Counted from the stretch's first letter, positions 1 through 12,070 are shown. The stretch: DNA of 64,000 nt from Sceloporus undulatus (GCF_019175285.1 NC_056523.1:186819894-186883893), one strand, 5' to 3'. The notes: generated from the sequence alone by a model not told the origin. A program made the numbers and translations.

Positions 1-886
1 TACATCCTTAGATGCATGAGTATTTGGCCAAAAGTGATTACAATGTGGTAGACACACTCATTAAAACAGAATAAAATGAAATGTAGTCTCCTCTTGAATC
101 ACTTTAGAATATTGTCCATAGGATGGGTTACATTAATGGTCCTTTAAAATGAACAATTAAGACCATTTTGAATCACTAACAAAACAATGTCCTGATAACT
201 ACAGCAATTGGTGCTTCCTTTTAAATGATACAATGTGGGTTTTCTCATCATTCACACCCCTATTGTTTTGTGGAATTTCCTTGGAGTACCTCTCCTTGAG
301 CCTCCATACAAGGAAGAGGAAACTAAGGAAAGTACAATATCAGGCCAAAGATCTTTTTATTGTCAAGGCCTATCCTTTGCTTAATGGTTGTATCCATTCT
401 GTGAAACCTGCTGAAATATCTCCCTTCAAGGTATGCATCATCTCCTGAAACACAGAATTCCATGAAAGGCTCTCCAAATCTGGGGAAGGGTCAAGGTCTG
501 AGTGCAAGGTGCCCTAGATTCATTTCCCCCCTTAATTCTTAGCATACCAAATTGTAAAACTGGTTTCATTTGCAATTACTCCGTCTTCACTGGCTTCCTG
601 GTCAAAGATCCGGTGCCTCAGGACACATCATCAAATATGCACATATCTTTGTGGATTTGGGGTTTTATTAGATCTTTCCATGGATAAATGATAGCTCCTC
701 AGCTTGTTTCTGTAGTGCTCCAGCTAAGAGATAGTTTAGTGTTTGGGTCAGTCGCAGTCAAGAAAGGTTAGCTTTTACTTTGCGCTGTAAAATGGCTATG
801 CTCTTTGCTTTCATGAATCCTTCTGCGTAATCTAAACGCTACCAGTGGCGTCCAAGTGTCCCTAGTAGGTGCTGGTACAGCCCGGG
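1..886. other. No recognisable feature
   Basis: AT-rich sequence with only short open frames. I see no exon-like segment, named repeat or microsatellite here. Confidence 0.5.
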
Positions 887-1101
887 CCAAAACACACTGC
901 AGAAATAATCCAGTTTGAGACCGCTTTAATTGCCTGGCTCAATGCTAGGGCATTATGGAAACTGTACTTTTGTGAGGCATTGAGCCTTCTCTGTCAGAGC
1001 TCTGCAGCCACAATATAAACTACAATTCCCAGGATTCTTTAGCACTCAGCCAGGACAGTTAAAGTGGTTTCAAGATGGATTATTTCTGCAGTGTGTTTTG
1101 G
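887..1101. repeat. Foldback MITE, family A
   Basis: The two ends are inverted copies carrying the motif CACACTGCAGAAATAATCCA, and the middle carries the family's 'CTCAATGCTA' and 'ACTACAATTCCCAGGATTC' blocks. About nine copies of this near-palindromic, non-coding DNA element lie in the window, which is what defines the family. Confidence 0.75.
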
Positions 1102-1320
1102 ACCCCTGTGTCCATGGAACAGTAATTCTGCTGTGGGTTCTAATCTGAATTTAAAGGTGCAGAATCTGTTCTAGGGGTAGGTATCAACACCTTGGTTCAT
1201 TCATTTAAAGTTCATACTAAAACCCAAATGGGAACCACTGCTCCCACTGGTCCCCAAATCCACTCGGCATGTCTACCCTGTTCCCAAAAGGCTTCTTGTT
1301 CTACACATTGAAGTGAGAGG

Positions 1321-1423
1321 TAACTGTTGTTGCTTGTGGTGGTGTGCCTTCAAGTCATTTCTGATTTATGGAAACCCTAAGGCGAACCTGTCATGGGGTT
1401 TTCTTGGAAATATTTGTTCAGTT
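1321..1423 (-). repeat. CORE-SINE (ACA type), 3' part
   Basis: Reverse-strand copy of the dominant SINE. Seen here: the tail 'GTGTGCCTTCAAGTCATTTC' (reverse of the SINE's 3' part) and the 'GGGGTTTTCTTGG' block. The tRNA-like head is missing. Confidence 0.75.
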
Positions 1424-1462
1424 TTGCTTGAATTATATATTTCTTCTATAGTTTTTTGTGCC

Positions 1463-1521
1463 CGAAAAAACCCACAAAAAACTATGGATGCCAGCCATGA
1501 AAGCCTTCGACTTCACAATAT
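1463..1521 (+). repeat. Fragment of the repeat seen at 12.65-12.93 kb
   Basis: Shares 'AACCCACAAAAAACTATGGA' and 'GCCATGAAAGCCTTC' with the end of the inverted repeat at 12651-12925. It lacks the hammerhead-like part. Confidence 0.6.
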
Positions 1522-1587
1522 TTCTTCTGATTACTTCAGTCCAGGAAATGCATAGATTATTACTGACTAATTTGTTTTAGTGCCCTC

Positions 1588-1812
1588 AAGACTGCTGTCA
1601 CACTGCAGGTTTAGTGCAGTATGACATCACTTTAACTATCAACGCTCAATCCTCTGGAATCCTGGAATTTGTAGTTTGTTGTGGTACCAAGGCACTCCGA
1701 CAGAGAAGGCTAAATATCTCACAAAACTACAGATCTCAGAATTCTTTAATATTGAGCCATGGCAGTTAAAGCAGTGTCATACTGCATTAATTCTGCAGTG
1801 TAGATGCAGTCC
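1588..1812. repeat. Foldback MITE, family A
   Basis: Ends are inverted around 'CACACTGCAG' and 'CTGCAGTGTAGATGCAG'. The interior carries 'TTTGTAGTTTGTTGTGG' and 'GAGCCATGGCAGTTAAAG'. Confidence 0.75.
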
Positions 1813-2310
1813 AAGTCAACTTTGACTTATGGTAACCATGTCTTAGGGTTTTCTTGGCAAAATGTCTCCAGGGAGGTTTGCCATTCATTCATTCATTCAT
1901 TCATTTATTGATTCTGAGTTTCTGTACCCTGCCCTTCTGCTAGAGCAGCTTACAAATTATTAATTAGACAGTTCCCTGTCCTCAGGTTTACAATTTTAGA
2001 AAAACAGGACACAAAAGGAGAACAAAATGGCAGTGGGGAAAGGGATCAAGTCCAGTGGTTCTTCTCTTCCTCTGAGGCTTAGGCCATGGCAGGAGAACTG
2101 GAAGGAGAACCTTTCTTCTTTCTCTGGCTAGAATTGAGGGAACATAGCCAGAGCCAGCCTCCATTGGAACCAGCCTCCATTATCTTTCTCTGAGGCTGGG
2201 ACAGTGGTGCTTTCCCAAAGTCACCTAATGGGTTTCCATAGCTGAGCAGGGATTTGAACCCTGGCCTCTCTGAGTCCTGGTGCAGGAGTCAAACATTTAC
2301 ACCATGCTAA
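1813..2310 (-). repeat. CORE-SINE interrupted by another repeat
   Basis: The SINE's 3' half (1813-1884) and 5' tRNA-like half (about 2196-2310, with 'TTTGAACCCTGG', reverse of the B box) are separated by about 310 bp. The intervening block (about 1885-2195) matches the repeat at 27.77-27.98 kb ('TAATTAGACAGTTCCCTG', 'GACACAAAAGGAGAA'). This looks like a nested insertion preceded by an (ATTC)n run. Confidence 0.6.
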
Positions 2311-2728
2311 GCTTCACTTTATTTTATTTCACACTTTTGGGGTGCTTTCTATTCCTGGAGAGAATGTCATTTACAACTATTGTGTCATTCACAAATATCG
2401 AAAAAGCAATTAGAAAATGGCTGCTAACAGATGAAAAGCTGCAATACAAAAATACCACCATACAAAGAGATCCATGTACATCTTGAAGCCAGAAGCTGAG
2501 ATCCCCAAAGCCTTCTCCAGATTGATTCAGTAGTTACATTGAAATCAGATGTCATAAAAGTTGCAATCCCAAACACAGCTAGCAGTAGGAAAGCTGGACT
2601 GAAGACAGAAGTGATGAAGGCTAACCAGAGATTCCACAACCAACAAAGGGCTGGAAGTGAGATTCTCCCATCCAAGTTCACAGTTGTGTCCAGCCTGCCC
2701 TGGTTCTCAACAGTAGCTATTTTTTAAT

Positions 2729-2967
2729 TGTTGTGTATTTTCAAGTAATTTCTCATTTATGGCAATCCTAAAATGAACCTATCACAGAGTTTTCTTGGTA
2801 AAAAAAAATAAATCAGAAGTAGTTTGCCCTTGCCTTCATCTGAGGCTGAGAGAACATGACTTGCCCAAGGTCACCAAGTAGGTTTCCTTCCTGGCTGAGT
2901 GGGGAGTCAAACCCTGGTCTTCACAGTCATAGCCCAACACTCAAAGCATTATACCACACAGACTCTC
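2729..2967 (-). repeat. CORE-SINE, nearly full length
   Basis: Contains, reversed, the (ACA)n-side tail, the MIR-like core 'ACTTGCCCAAGGTCACCAAG', the B-box region and the 'ACCACACAGACTCTC' head. An A-rich insertion lies in the middle. Confidence 0.8.
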
Positions 2968-2989
2968 TTAATAATAACATCGTTGTGAT

Positions 2990-3172
2990 GGTTGTGTTGG
3001 TGTGGCTTCAAGTTGTTTCTGACTTATGGTGACCCTAAGACAAATCTAACACAAGACTTTCTGGATTTTCCTGAGTGTGTGACTCGCCTAAGGTCACCCA
3101 TGGCTGAGTGGGGAAGAAAACCCTGGTCTCCGGAGTCATAGTCCAATGCTGAAACCACTACACCATGCTTTA
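2990..3172 (-). repeat. CORE-SINE, internally shortened
   Basis: Second copy in tandem with the one just upstream: 'GTGTGGCTTCAAGTTGTTTC', 'CTAAGGTCACCCATGGCTGA' and 'AACCACTACACCATGC'. Confidence 0.75.
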
Positions 3173-4203
3173 TCCAGATGCAATTGGGATCCTATGAGAC
3201 TTTCTTTATAACTGACACACTCATAAAAAGATATACAGGAATCCTGTAGAACCTGTGAGACTAATTGAGAAAGATAGTTTTCTAGTATAAGCTTCGATGG
3301 GTTCCATTCCACTTCCTGATGGCATTTCCATAAGTAACCCTTCATAAACACCAAGAGGAGATCTGAGAATCCTGAGGCTTATCAGCATGGTGTAATGCTG
3401 ATCTGGGGAAACCTATCAGCCTCCAGATCATTTTGGATTCTACGTCCTATCAGCTCTTTGCCAGTAAGATCCATGGTCAGGGATAATGGGAATAGTAGTA
3501 GAATTCTCCAAGTCCTGGTGTAGTAGTTACAGTATAAGATTAGGAACCAGTCTCATATTATTCCCTTTTAGCCCTAATTCCCACCTTGACCATGTACTGG
3601 CTTAACTTAACTCACAGTGTTGCTGTAAGGACAAAGCAGGAAAGGAGACAGATAACCATATATAGTGTACTGAGTTCCTTGGAAGAAAAGTAGAATAAAA
3701 ATGCCACAAATTAACATAGATGTTGGCTTAAGGGAGATGGCAGAGCTTTTAGTATCATGAATAACTTGTATGGAAGGCTGACAACCATTTTCAGTGTGTG
3801 GAGGGACTTGGTACAGTCTCCTCAAGATGGAGCTCACACTTCTAGTAACTGCTAACAACTCAGCAGGTCATCTCCTTTTTCACTGTAGTAGTAGTAGTAG
3901 TAGTTGTTGCTGTGTGTCTTGCAGAGGACTCCAAGATATGGCAATCTATCCTAGGATGCTGGGTGGGAATGAGCCCACCTCAGGCAACAAAATCAGAAGA
4001 GGGAGAGGGAGGGGTACAAAAAGAGAGAGATAGGGAATCATTAATTACTTTTTTATTAGAGTAGTATTAGTGGCCCATAGGCCAAGTGAAGTGTGACATA
4101 GAGCACCTGATTTCCAGCACTGCAAAATGAGCCACATCCCTGCTCCTAGCATTGACCGCTGGTGGCAATGCTCAATAGATAGCAGCTCTGAGTCACCATA
4201 ATG
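3173..4203. other. Unique or unclassified sequence with a short (TAG)n run
   Basis: No exon-like segment seen. A short (GTA)n/(TTG)n run sits at about 3885-3908, followed by the purine-rich stretch 3990-4032. Confidence 0.4.
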
Positions 4204-4211
4204 ATATAAGC

Positions 4212-4409
4212 CAGTGATGGTGAACCTTTTCGAGACCGAGTGCCCAAACTGCAACCCAAAACCCACTTATTTATTGCAAAGTGCCATGTCCCTATAGCTT
4301 TCTAGTAACAAACTCTGGCAAACTCTGTCCTGGGACGATGGCACATGTGCCCACAGGGAGGGCCCTGAGTGCCACCTCTGGCACGCATGCCATAGGTTTG
4401 CCATCACTG
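4212..4409. mobile_element. hAT MITE, SPIN/OposCharlie-like
   Basis: Seen: terminal inverted repeats CAGTGATGGTGAACC and GGTTTGCCATCACTG, and a perfect 8-bp target duplication ATATAAGC at 4204-4211 and 4410-4417. The interior ('GAGTGCCCAAACTGCAACCC', 'GTGCCACCTCTGGCAC') agrees with what I remember of the SPIN-type hAT elements known from lizards, frogs and some mammals. The hAT class is firm; the SPIN name is from memory. Confidence 0.8.
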
Positions 4410-4435
4410 ATATAAGCTCCTCCTTTTTTGTAGGA

Positions 4436-4674
4436 GAGCTAGTTGTGGTGTAGTGGTTTGAGTGTGAGACTAGGTCACTGGGAGACCGGGGGCTGAATTC
4501 CCACTTGCCATGGATTTCCACTGGGTGACCTTGGGCAACTCACACTCTCTCAGCCTTAGAGGAAAGCAAGAGTGAGAACCCCCCCCCCCAACAAATTCTG
4601 CTAAGAAAGCCTTGTGATAGGTTTGCCTTAGTGTTGTTATAACTCAGAAATGATTTGAAGGTACACAACAACAA
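4436..4674 (+). repeat. CORE-SINE, full length
   Basis: Reads head to tail: 'GTGGTGTAGTGGTTTGAGTG' (tRNA A-box side), B-box region, MIR-like core 'GGTGACCTTGGGCAACTCAC', then 'GATTTGAAGGTACACAACAA'. A C10 run interrupts the middle. Confidence 0.85.
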
Positions 4675-5179
4675 GCTGTTTTGTAGACTGGAGGCCACAC
4701 AAAAATCAGTCCCCCAAACCCATCCCAACCTGGAAGCTTTCTCCAAGCACATTCCCCAAGGTTACCGCACACACAATGCACCATGGTAAGACAAGTGTGG
4801 CTGGGGTCATGTGCTTCTCCTGGAGTTTTCTGAAGTCACTTCACAAGCTGAGGGGGGGGGAACCAAAAGCCCCTCTGAAGATAATTTGATTGTGTGAGTC
4901 ACCACCACCTTTGCCTGGGACTGTGATAGCATTTACACAAAGGATGGCTGATAAAAGATTGAGTCACTCCCTGGAGCTTCTCAGGTACCACCTTGGGCCA
5001 ACAGTTTAAGTCATGTCCTATCTATCCAAAGACTGAGGAAATTCCATCTCTCAGGGAATCAGCCCATCCCACTCAGGCACTCAGAACAAAGAACTCTTCC
5101 CAAAGTTGAGGGATGAGGGAAGGCATCTAGGATAAATCTTTTTAAGCATTGAGTAAATAAATGGCAAAGCATTGACTAT

Positions 5180-5413
5180 AGCCAGCCCTCCATATCCATG
5201 AATTTTTTTATCCACGGAGTCAAGTATCCACTGATGGAAAATATTCCCCCAAAATCTAAAAATTCCCAAAAAGCGAACCTTGATTTTGTTATTTTATAGA
5301 AGAGAACCAGTTTACTATGCCATTGTATTTAATGGGATGTCAGCATCCATGGATTTGGATATCCACAGGGATTCCTGGAACCAAACCTCAGCGGATACGA
5401 AAAGCTCACTGTA
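5180..5413. mobile_element. Tigger-like (pogo/Tc1-mariner) MITE, type 1
   Basis: Ends read 'GCCAGCCCTCCATATCCATG' and 'CAGCGGATACGAAAAGC', flanked by TA. The interior 'ATCCATGGATTTGGATATCC' matches the type-1 copies at 6140, 6947 and 54291. No coding capacity. Confidence 0.7.
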
Positions 5414-5460
5414 CTGTGGTTTGATTGGTGCAAAGTACATGGCTACCAACTTTCTGAGAA

Positions 5461-5678
5461 CCAGCATGGTGTGGTGGATTGAGCATTGGACTGTGTCTCT
5501 GGAGATCAGAGTCTAAACCTCTGCTCAGCCATGAAAACCCACTGTGTGACCCTAGACAAATCACACTCTCTCAGCCACAGAGGAAGGCAAAGGTAAACCC
5601 ACTCTGAAGAAAACCTTGTAAATAAGCATGCTATAAATAAAAAATGACTTGGAGGCACATGATAATAACTACTACAAA
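5461..5678 (+). repeat. CORE-SINE, full length
   Basis: Head 'CAGCATGGTGTGGTGGATTG', core 'GTGTGACCCTAGACAAATCA', tail 'AAATGACTTGGAGGCACATG'. More diverged than the copy at 4436. Confidence 0.8.
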
Positions 5679-6139
5679 ATAATTGGCAGTTGAAAATACA
5701 GAATATCCCCAGGCCCTTTCAAATGATTCTCAAAGAGCATAATTCAAAATCCCCAAACCACTGATACCTTTATCAGACCAGCCAAAATGCACATTATACA
5801 TGTTTGTAGTGGATGATACTGTACTCTGCTATATGACCAACATGGCTATCCCTGGATATGTCTCAGAGAGTATTTTCCAACATTTTAAAACTATTTGTTT
5901 CCTTCATATGCTGCCCTCTAGCAGCCAACTGTCGTCCATGTGGGAGGCAGGGGGAAACCACTCATTCCACCACATCAGGGTGAAGGGCACCTCTGCTCTT
6001 CCATTATGGACCACTGGTGATCTTCCCTTTCCCCTGTGTGGGATCATGTGCATCTCCCAGACGGCCAGGTTGTTGAGTTATGTTGTTGTTGCTAAATGGT
6101 TGTTGCTAAATGGAGCCCATGGCCTAAGCCCTGCCTTCT

Positions 6140-6350
6140 ACAACAGGCCCTTGGTATCTCCTGGGTTTTGGTTCCAGGACCCCCATGGATACCGAAATCT
6201 ATATGGATGTTCAAATCGCATTGATATAATGGCACAGTAAAATGATGTCCCTTGTATAAAACGGCAAAATCAAGGTTAGCTTTTTGAAAGTCATATATTT
6301 TAAAGATTTTCAAGCCATGGATGCTTGAATAAAAAAATCCATGTATTTTA
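6140..6350. mobile_element. Tigger-like MITE, type 1 (reverse orientation)
   Basis: Carries 'GGTTCCAGGACCCCCATGGA', 'GGTGTCCC'-like and 'CAAGCCATGGATGCTTGAAT' blocks of the type-1 family, inverted relative to the copy at 6947. Confidence 0.65.
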
Positions 6351-6364
6351 TATGCCCGAACTGT

Positions 6365-6722
6365 CCTGGTTTTGTACAGGTAGTGCCAATTAATCCTCTG
6401 ACATCCCATTTTTTCCACTGCCTTTAAAATATTTCAGTTTCTCACCACTTTCTCATCCCACTTTCCTCCCTTTGTCCTCAGCTTCCTTCAATTGCAAACT
6501 GTATTCAAAGTGCAAAAGTAATTTGCATTCTCAGCTGGGGAGGGAGGAAAGGAGAAGGTGGAATCTTGACCTTCCCAGGAGGCTCAGTCAAAAAGAAACT
6601 GCTGCAGCCTCTCCTACCTTCTCTGTTCTTCCTCATTAATAATTTTTTTGCCATCTTAACCACACCCTAATGTTTGTTTGGCCACACATATCCTGGTTTT
6701 CATCTGTGAAATGCTGAGGGGT
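6365..6722. repeat. Dispersed TIR repeat, family P
   Basis: One of about eight copies of a 350-bp non-coding element. Shared blocks include 'GCCTTTAAAATATTTCAGTT', 'CAAAGTGCAAAAGTAA', 'TTCCTCATTAATAA' and 'TTTCATCTGTGAAATGCTG'. Better copies begin and end with ATACCCTCCAAC and its reverse complement. Confidence 0.65.
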
Positions 6723-6946
6723 ATGCTAAACTCTACCTTGTGCCATCAGCTTTATCTTCTGGGGTGATGGCAAACAAGTCAGACTACATTTAAAAGAAGT
6801 TTGACAGATTCATGCAGGCGGAGGCTATGAATACCTACTAGTCCTCATTGTATTAGTGTTGTTGTTACTGGTGTTTTTAAAAGAGCCATATTGGTGTGTT
6901 TTACAATAAAGAGATGTAAAGGAATCCAGTGGCATCTTTGAGACTT

Positions 6947-7157
6947 CAGTCAGCCCTCCTTATCCACGGACTTTTTAATCCATGGATTCAAGCATCCACT
7001 ACTTGAACATATTACAAAACAAGTATAAATACCAAATATAAAACCTTGATTTTTCCATCTTATTATGCCATTGCATTGAATGGGACTTGAACATCCACAC
7101 ATTTTGTTATCCACTGGGGTCTTGGAACCAAACCCAGCAGATAACAAGGGCCCACTG
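6947..7157. mobile_element. Tigger-like MITE, type 1
   Basis: Begins 'CAGTCAGCCCTCCTTATCCA' and ends 'AACAAGGGCCCACTG', the usual termini of this family, with 'TTGGAACCAAACCCAGCAGA' inside. Confidence 0.75.
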
Positions 7158-7240
7158 TTTCTGGGGGAAAGAAACCCAGTGAGTCTCAAAGGTGCCACTG
7201 GATTCCTTTATGTCCTTCTATATCTTCAGGATAACAACAT

Positions 7241-7461
7241 ACAGCATGGTGTAGTGCTTTGAGTTTTGGACTATGACTCTGGAGACCAGGATTCAAATCT
7301 TGGCTTGACCATGTAAACCCATTCAAGTGACCTTGGACAAGTCACACACTCTCAGCCTAAGAGCATGGCAATAACAAATCACCTCTGAAGAAACTTGCCA
7401 AGAAAATGCCATGATAGGTTTGCCATAAGGTCTACATAAATCAGAAATGACTTGAAGGCAC

Positions 7462-7498
<37 letters not shown>

Positions 7499-7499
7499 C
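7241..7499 (+). repeat. CORE-SINE with expanded (CAA)n tail
   Basis: Complete head, core and tail, then (ACA)n running to 7499. The tail triplet is the feature that names the ACA-type SINE and has grown here into a microsatellite of about 10 units. Confidence 0.85.
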
Positions 7500-8271
7500 C
7501 TCCAGAATGTAGTAAAAGTTGCTGGGGAACATGAGTGGGAGGATGTGATTTTGCTCATGTCCTGTGGCTTGCTCTCCAACTCAGGCAACTGGTCAACCAC
7601 TGAGGAAGAAAGCACTCAGCTGGACCAGTCAGACTTTGGTCTCACCCAGCATGGCAATAGTTATGTTTTTATTACTGTAACACCATCTCAGCCTTTTACA
7701 CTGGCTGGATCTGTTTGGTTTGTCCTAACTGGAGTAGACCCATTGAACCCCACATTGAATTATGAGTCAAAGCACAGGTACATCCTGTTTATTCAGTGGC
7801 TCTACGCTAGTCAGGATAACCAATAGAATTTAGGCCACTATCAGTGTCCTACTCCTCCAGAAAAGAAAGAATGAAGAGCAAGAATAAAGAAGATTTTTGT
7901 GTCTGTGTGTCCCCTTTTCTCTGTTCTCCTCACCTTTCTTATGCAGGGGATCTCTGAGAGAATGCCAGCAAGTTGCAATTCTCCTCCTCCTCCACCACCA
8001 CTGTTACACAGACACATATGCATACACACCCCACACATAAGATATTTCATTGAAGATCATGAAAGAAATAGCTGTTTTAGACTACAACTCCCAGAATACC
8101 CTACCCACCCTGACCTTTGGCTGCTGGCAGATTCTAGGAGCAGTTATTGAAAAAATAAGCTTTTTTTCCAAGTTTGATTGTCAATCCACAGTTCCAAAAT
8201 ATACCTACTGGCTTTGAAAGATGGTGGCATAACTTTGATGGATCAGGGCTTCCCTTCCGCTACTGATATTA

Positions 8272-8294
8272 TCTCTCTCTCTCTCTCTCTCTCT
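8272..8294. repeat. (CT)n microsatellite
   Basis: Uninterrupted CT dinucleotides seen directly. Confidence 0.95.
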
Positions 8295-8969
8295 CCCTGT
8301 CTCCCTCCTTCCCATCCATACACCGAAAAGCATATCTGATGTTTTATCTTTTGTGTTGTGCATTTTGTTGTGCATTGCTTCAAAAGCCCTGGTCGCTATA
8401 GATAAACAAATAGCTTTAAATCAGGGGTGGCAGGTTTAAAGGCTACTTTTGTGCCCCTCTGGAACCACTTTTATTCCTTGGGGGTCTCCATGTGGCCCCA
8501 GAGGTGCACTGTCCTAACTCTTCTTTAAATGATGTTGTTGATGATGATGACAATAGCAGTGATGATAAATCCTGTTTCTATACTTCCTCCACAAATCCCA
8601 GTGGGTAACCGCAGGGCTATCCAATACTCATCAGACAATCAGCCATCAGACACCCAGATCTAGCCTTTCCTGAAAGCAGTGAAGGCCACATGCAAGGTTC
8701 TCACCACACAACCCATTTTATCTTTCCAAAATCCTTTGGGATAGGTTTGATGGAGAAATTGTGATTGCCCAAGATCACCCTGCGACCTACATGCTTGAGC
8801 AGCAATTTAAATGAGGTCTACCAAGCCCTAGTCTACCCACATCATCTCACTTGAAATTTATTCTGTAGTATCACAGATGTGAGAGGAGGGAGGTGATGTT
8901 GTCTGAGTAGTGAGACATTCCTTGAAAGGGGGAGTACTGGTTTCATCCCCTGGTTGACTCAAGGTACTG

Positions 8970-9174
8970 TATATCCACACTGCAGAATTAAAGCAGTTTG
9001 AGAACACTATAATTGCTATTACTCTATCCTCTGGAATCCTGAGATTTGGATTTAGTGAGATGGTTAGCTTGGTCTGGCAGAGAGTTTGGGTGGCTCCATA
9101 GAATTCTAGAATTCTATAGGTTAAAAGTTTAAAGTGGTGCCAAACTGCTTTGATTTTTCAGTGTGAATGCACTA
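8970..9174. repeat. Foldback MITE, family A
   Basis: 'ATCCACACTGCAGAATTAAA' at the left, 'CAGTGTGAATGCA' at the right, with the interior 'CCTCTGGAATCCTGAGATTT'. Diverged copy. Confidence 0.7.
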
Positions 9175-9692
9175 TTAGTTGGTAAATTTCTCCATTTGAG
9201 TAGCATTGCTTCTCCAAGAATGCCCAATTCAAGAGGGAAGCCCTCATCGGTATTTGGTTCATAAATCAAATCATAAATTCAGCAGCTGTCCAAAAACATG
9301 GACCATCCATATGTGTTAGATAACAATGGCAAGAAAGGTACTAGGAACAAAGGACAGAAAGGTGGATCTGTGTTTGAAGTTTTAAAATGAAACATCCATT
9401 TGCCACTGTAATCTTGTAGACAGAGAGACCTGCCCCCCATAAATGGGTTTACCTATTTCAAATATCAGAAAACAAGACAAGAAGAGTTGCACAACACTAG
9501 AGTAAAGGTCTGTTGAGTCCGGCATTCTGGACCGTGATCCTCATTGCCCATGGAAGGATGATGGAAGACATGCTGACAACGGGCTTCACAGATCTGAAGC
9601 TGTCCTCTGGTCTGGTAGACACAGGGGCAGGTTGCATTCCTGAAACATCTCCTCTAACCAGCACTTAGAAATGTTTCTTTTGAAGAGAACTA

Positions 9693-9920
9693 CAACTACC
9701 ACTGTTTGAGTGTTAAGCCAGTAACTTGGGCGATCAAATCCCCACTCAGGTATGGAAACCCACCAAGTAACCTTGGGCAAATCACACTCTCTCAGCCTCA
9801 GAGGAAGTAAAAGGAAAAACCCCTCTGAATAAATCTTGCAAACAAACAAACAAACAAACAAAAAACCCCATAGTAGGCTCTCCTTGGGGTTGCTATACGT
9901 TGGAAACAACTTGAAGGCAC
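9693..9920 (+). repeat. CORE-SINE with internal (CAAA)n
   Basis: Core 'CAAGTAACCTTGGGCAAATC' and tail 'GGAAACAACTTGAAGGCACC'. A (CAAA)n run at about 9839-9863 interrupts the body. Confidence 0.8.
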
Positions 9921-10632
9921 CCTTTCCCTTTGGTGTCTTTGGATCCCTTTCCCATTCCAATGGAAGGCTGAGGGTCAAAATGTCTTTGCAAGTCAACCTC
10001 ATCTCCAGGTTTCTGAAAAGAAGCCAAGAAGATGCTTTGGACTGGGCCAGAGAAGAGAGATCTGGTGAGGGAAAGGGTTTTTTTGGTTTTGTTTTGTTTT
10101 TGAGAACCTTGGTGGCAAGGCGCTTAATCTTCCCATCACAAAGCCCCTCTGTCTATTCAACTGGCATTCAAATGCAAGCCATTCCCAACACTCACACCAA
10201 CACACACATGCACCAACCCCCTATGGGCCACAGATTTCCTGCCTCATCCCTCCTCCAGAGACTCTTCCCTAAAACTATTGATATGCAGGAATCTTCACTA
10301 AGGGAGGGTCAAATGGTCTTTCCCTAGCCCCAGACCCACCCCCCCCCCCACTCTTTTCTTCAAGCCATCATCAACCATCAGAAGTGGAAGCCGGATCCCA
10401 AAAGTCACTCTCACACACACACACACCAACAATGTCCTACTGATAACAGTTAACTGCTTCACTACTGGAGTGAAGATGCTGATCACCTTTTGAAATGCCC
10501 TCCTTCCTCATCCCCAGGAAACACCTCTCATTTTTTGGATTCAATAAAAAGAAGGGAGTGCCTCCTCTTGCAGTTGTTCTCCATTAACTTATTTTATTAA
10601 CTTTGTCCAGTAAATGAAGACACCTCTTCCAA

Positions 10633-10670
<38 letters not shown>

Positions 10671-11465
10671 GGTGAACCCTGTTTTTAATCATTTGCTTCT
10701 CTAAATCCAGCTGAGAGTCCCATTTGGAACAGACTAAATAAATCAGTTGGTTTTCCATAGCCCTTGACTTGCTGTTCTACAACCAATTCAAAGGCTGTAC
10801 TCTGGTTTGTGCTTAGAAATTGGATTTAGGCCTTGAAAGGAGGTAATCACCGTCAGTCTAAAGCTCCCAATGAGTTCAATGCAGTTTACTCACAGGTAGA
10901 AAGATATCAGATTGCAGGGCTCCATGTGCTTAACTGTTGACTAAAATTATGGCCTCCACTTCCAGTGCAAGGTTCATAGTGAATATAAGTCACCAAACGA
11001 TACAGTTAGTTCAGCCCCAGACAAGGAAAGGACTCTGAATTTAATAAACATGACCTCTTTTTCCTTTTAAAACTTTTTAAAATTTGTTTAATCTGTATAA
11101 CCTTTGTAAACTTGAGCAGTTTGGTCTTTCCATCCAGGTTGAGGCAGGGAGTCCCATAAATACCCATAAAATTGCAACGAACAATTTTGCAGACAGGAAA
11201 AGCACATTCTCCACTAATTTTCTATTTTCACACCTATTTTCACACTTAGTTCCTCTTTCCATATATTTTCCCTCCCCCTGCACAACCTAAAAGGATTGAA
11301 GCATCACAGTAAGAGATGTTTGAAAATTTTGTATGTTGTTTCAGCTTTGCAAGGAACTCCAGAATGGGTGAATCAAATCAAACTAAATTGAACTGAACGA
11401 AACTGAATGAATAAGTTTGCAGAGAAAAATGTCCCTTTCCCACACCTTCACAGCACATTTGTTGC
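9921..11465. other. No gene seen; simple repeats only
   Basis: Contains a C-run (about 10338-10349), a (CA)n run (about 10412-10426) and an (AAT)n run (10632-10667). Nothing exon-like was found on either strand. Confidence 0.45.
10632..10667. repeat. (AAT)n microsatellite
   Basis: About 12 AAT units seen directly. Confidence 0.95.
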
Positions 11466-11660
11466 ATTTGTGCCTTCAGGTCATTTCTGACTTAAAGTGA
11501 CCTTAAGGTGACCCTATCATGGGGTTTTCTTGGCAAGTTTCTTCAGAGGGGGTTTGCCATTGCCATCCTCTGAGGCTGAGAGAGTGTGACTTGCCCAAAA
11601 TTCCCCAATGGTTTTCAGGCCAAGCTGGGAATTGAAACCTGGTCTCCAGAGTTGGAGCAT
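11466..11660 (-). repeat. CORE-SINE, reverse
   Basis: Tail 'TTGTGCCTTCAGGTCATTTC', then 'GGTTTGCCATTGCCATCCTC' and 'TTGAAACCTGGTCTCCAGAG' (reverse of the B-box side). Confidence 0.85.
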
Positions 11661-11774
11661 GAATTCCTGGCTTGGGGAAGAGAGCAGTTTATTCTGAATC
11701 CTAGGTTTTCTTTTTAATACTTTAATGCTGTTTCCCAGTGGTTTGAAAACACAGGAATGGCCTGAATGCAACTA

Positions 11775-11998
11775 AAACTGCTGCCCCACTGCAGAATTCA
11801 TGCAGTTTGACACTATCTTAAATGTTAAGGCTCCATCCTATGGAATCATTGGATTTGTAGTTTGTTGTTGCACCAGAGTCTTTGACAGAAAGGGCTAAAT
11901 CTCTCACAAAACTGCAAATCCAAGAATCCCATAGCACTGAGCCATGGCAGTTAAAGTGGTGTCAAACTGCATTAATTCTGCTGTGTAGATGGAATCTA
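11775..11998. repeat. Foldback MITE, family A
   Basis: Inverted ends 'CCACTGCAGAATTCATGCAG' and 'CATTAATTCTGCTGTG', interior 'TTTGTAGTTTGTTGTTGCAC' and 'GAGCCATGGCAGTTAAAGTG'. Confidence 0.8.
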
Positions 11999-12070
11999 CA
12001 ATTTCTAGTAATGGCAGGTTTGCTTACACAGATAACACCAGCAGTAAATCAACAGGAATATATTTTCGGG

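Noticed and set aside
4436-4674. tRNA-like A and B boxes in many places
   Set aside because: They are the heads of CORE-SINE copies; no cloverleaf with a plausible acceptor stem was seen.
5800-6240. 146-codon open frame on the + strand
   Set aside because: Ends inside a Tigger-like MITE and has no recognisable domain.
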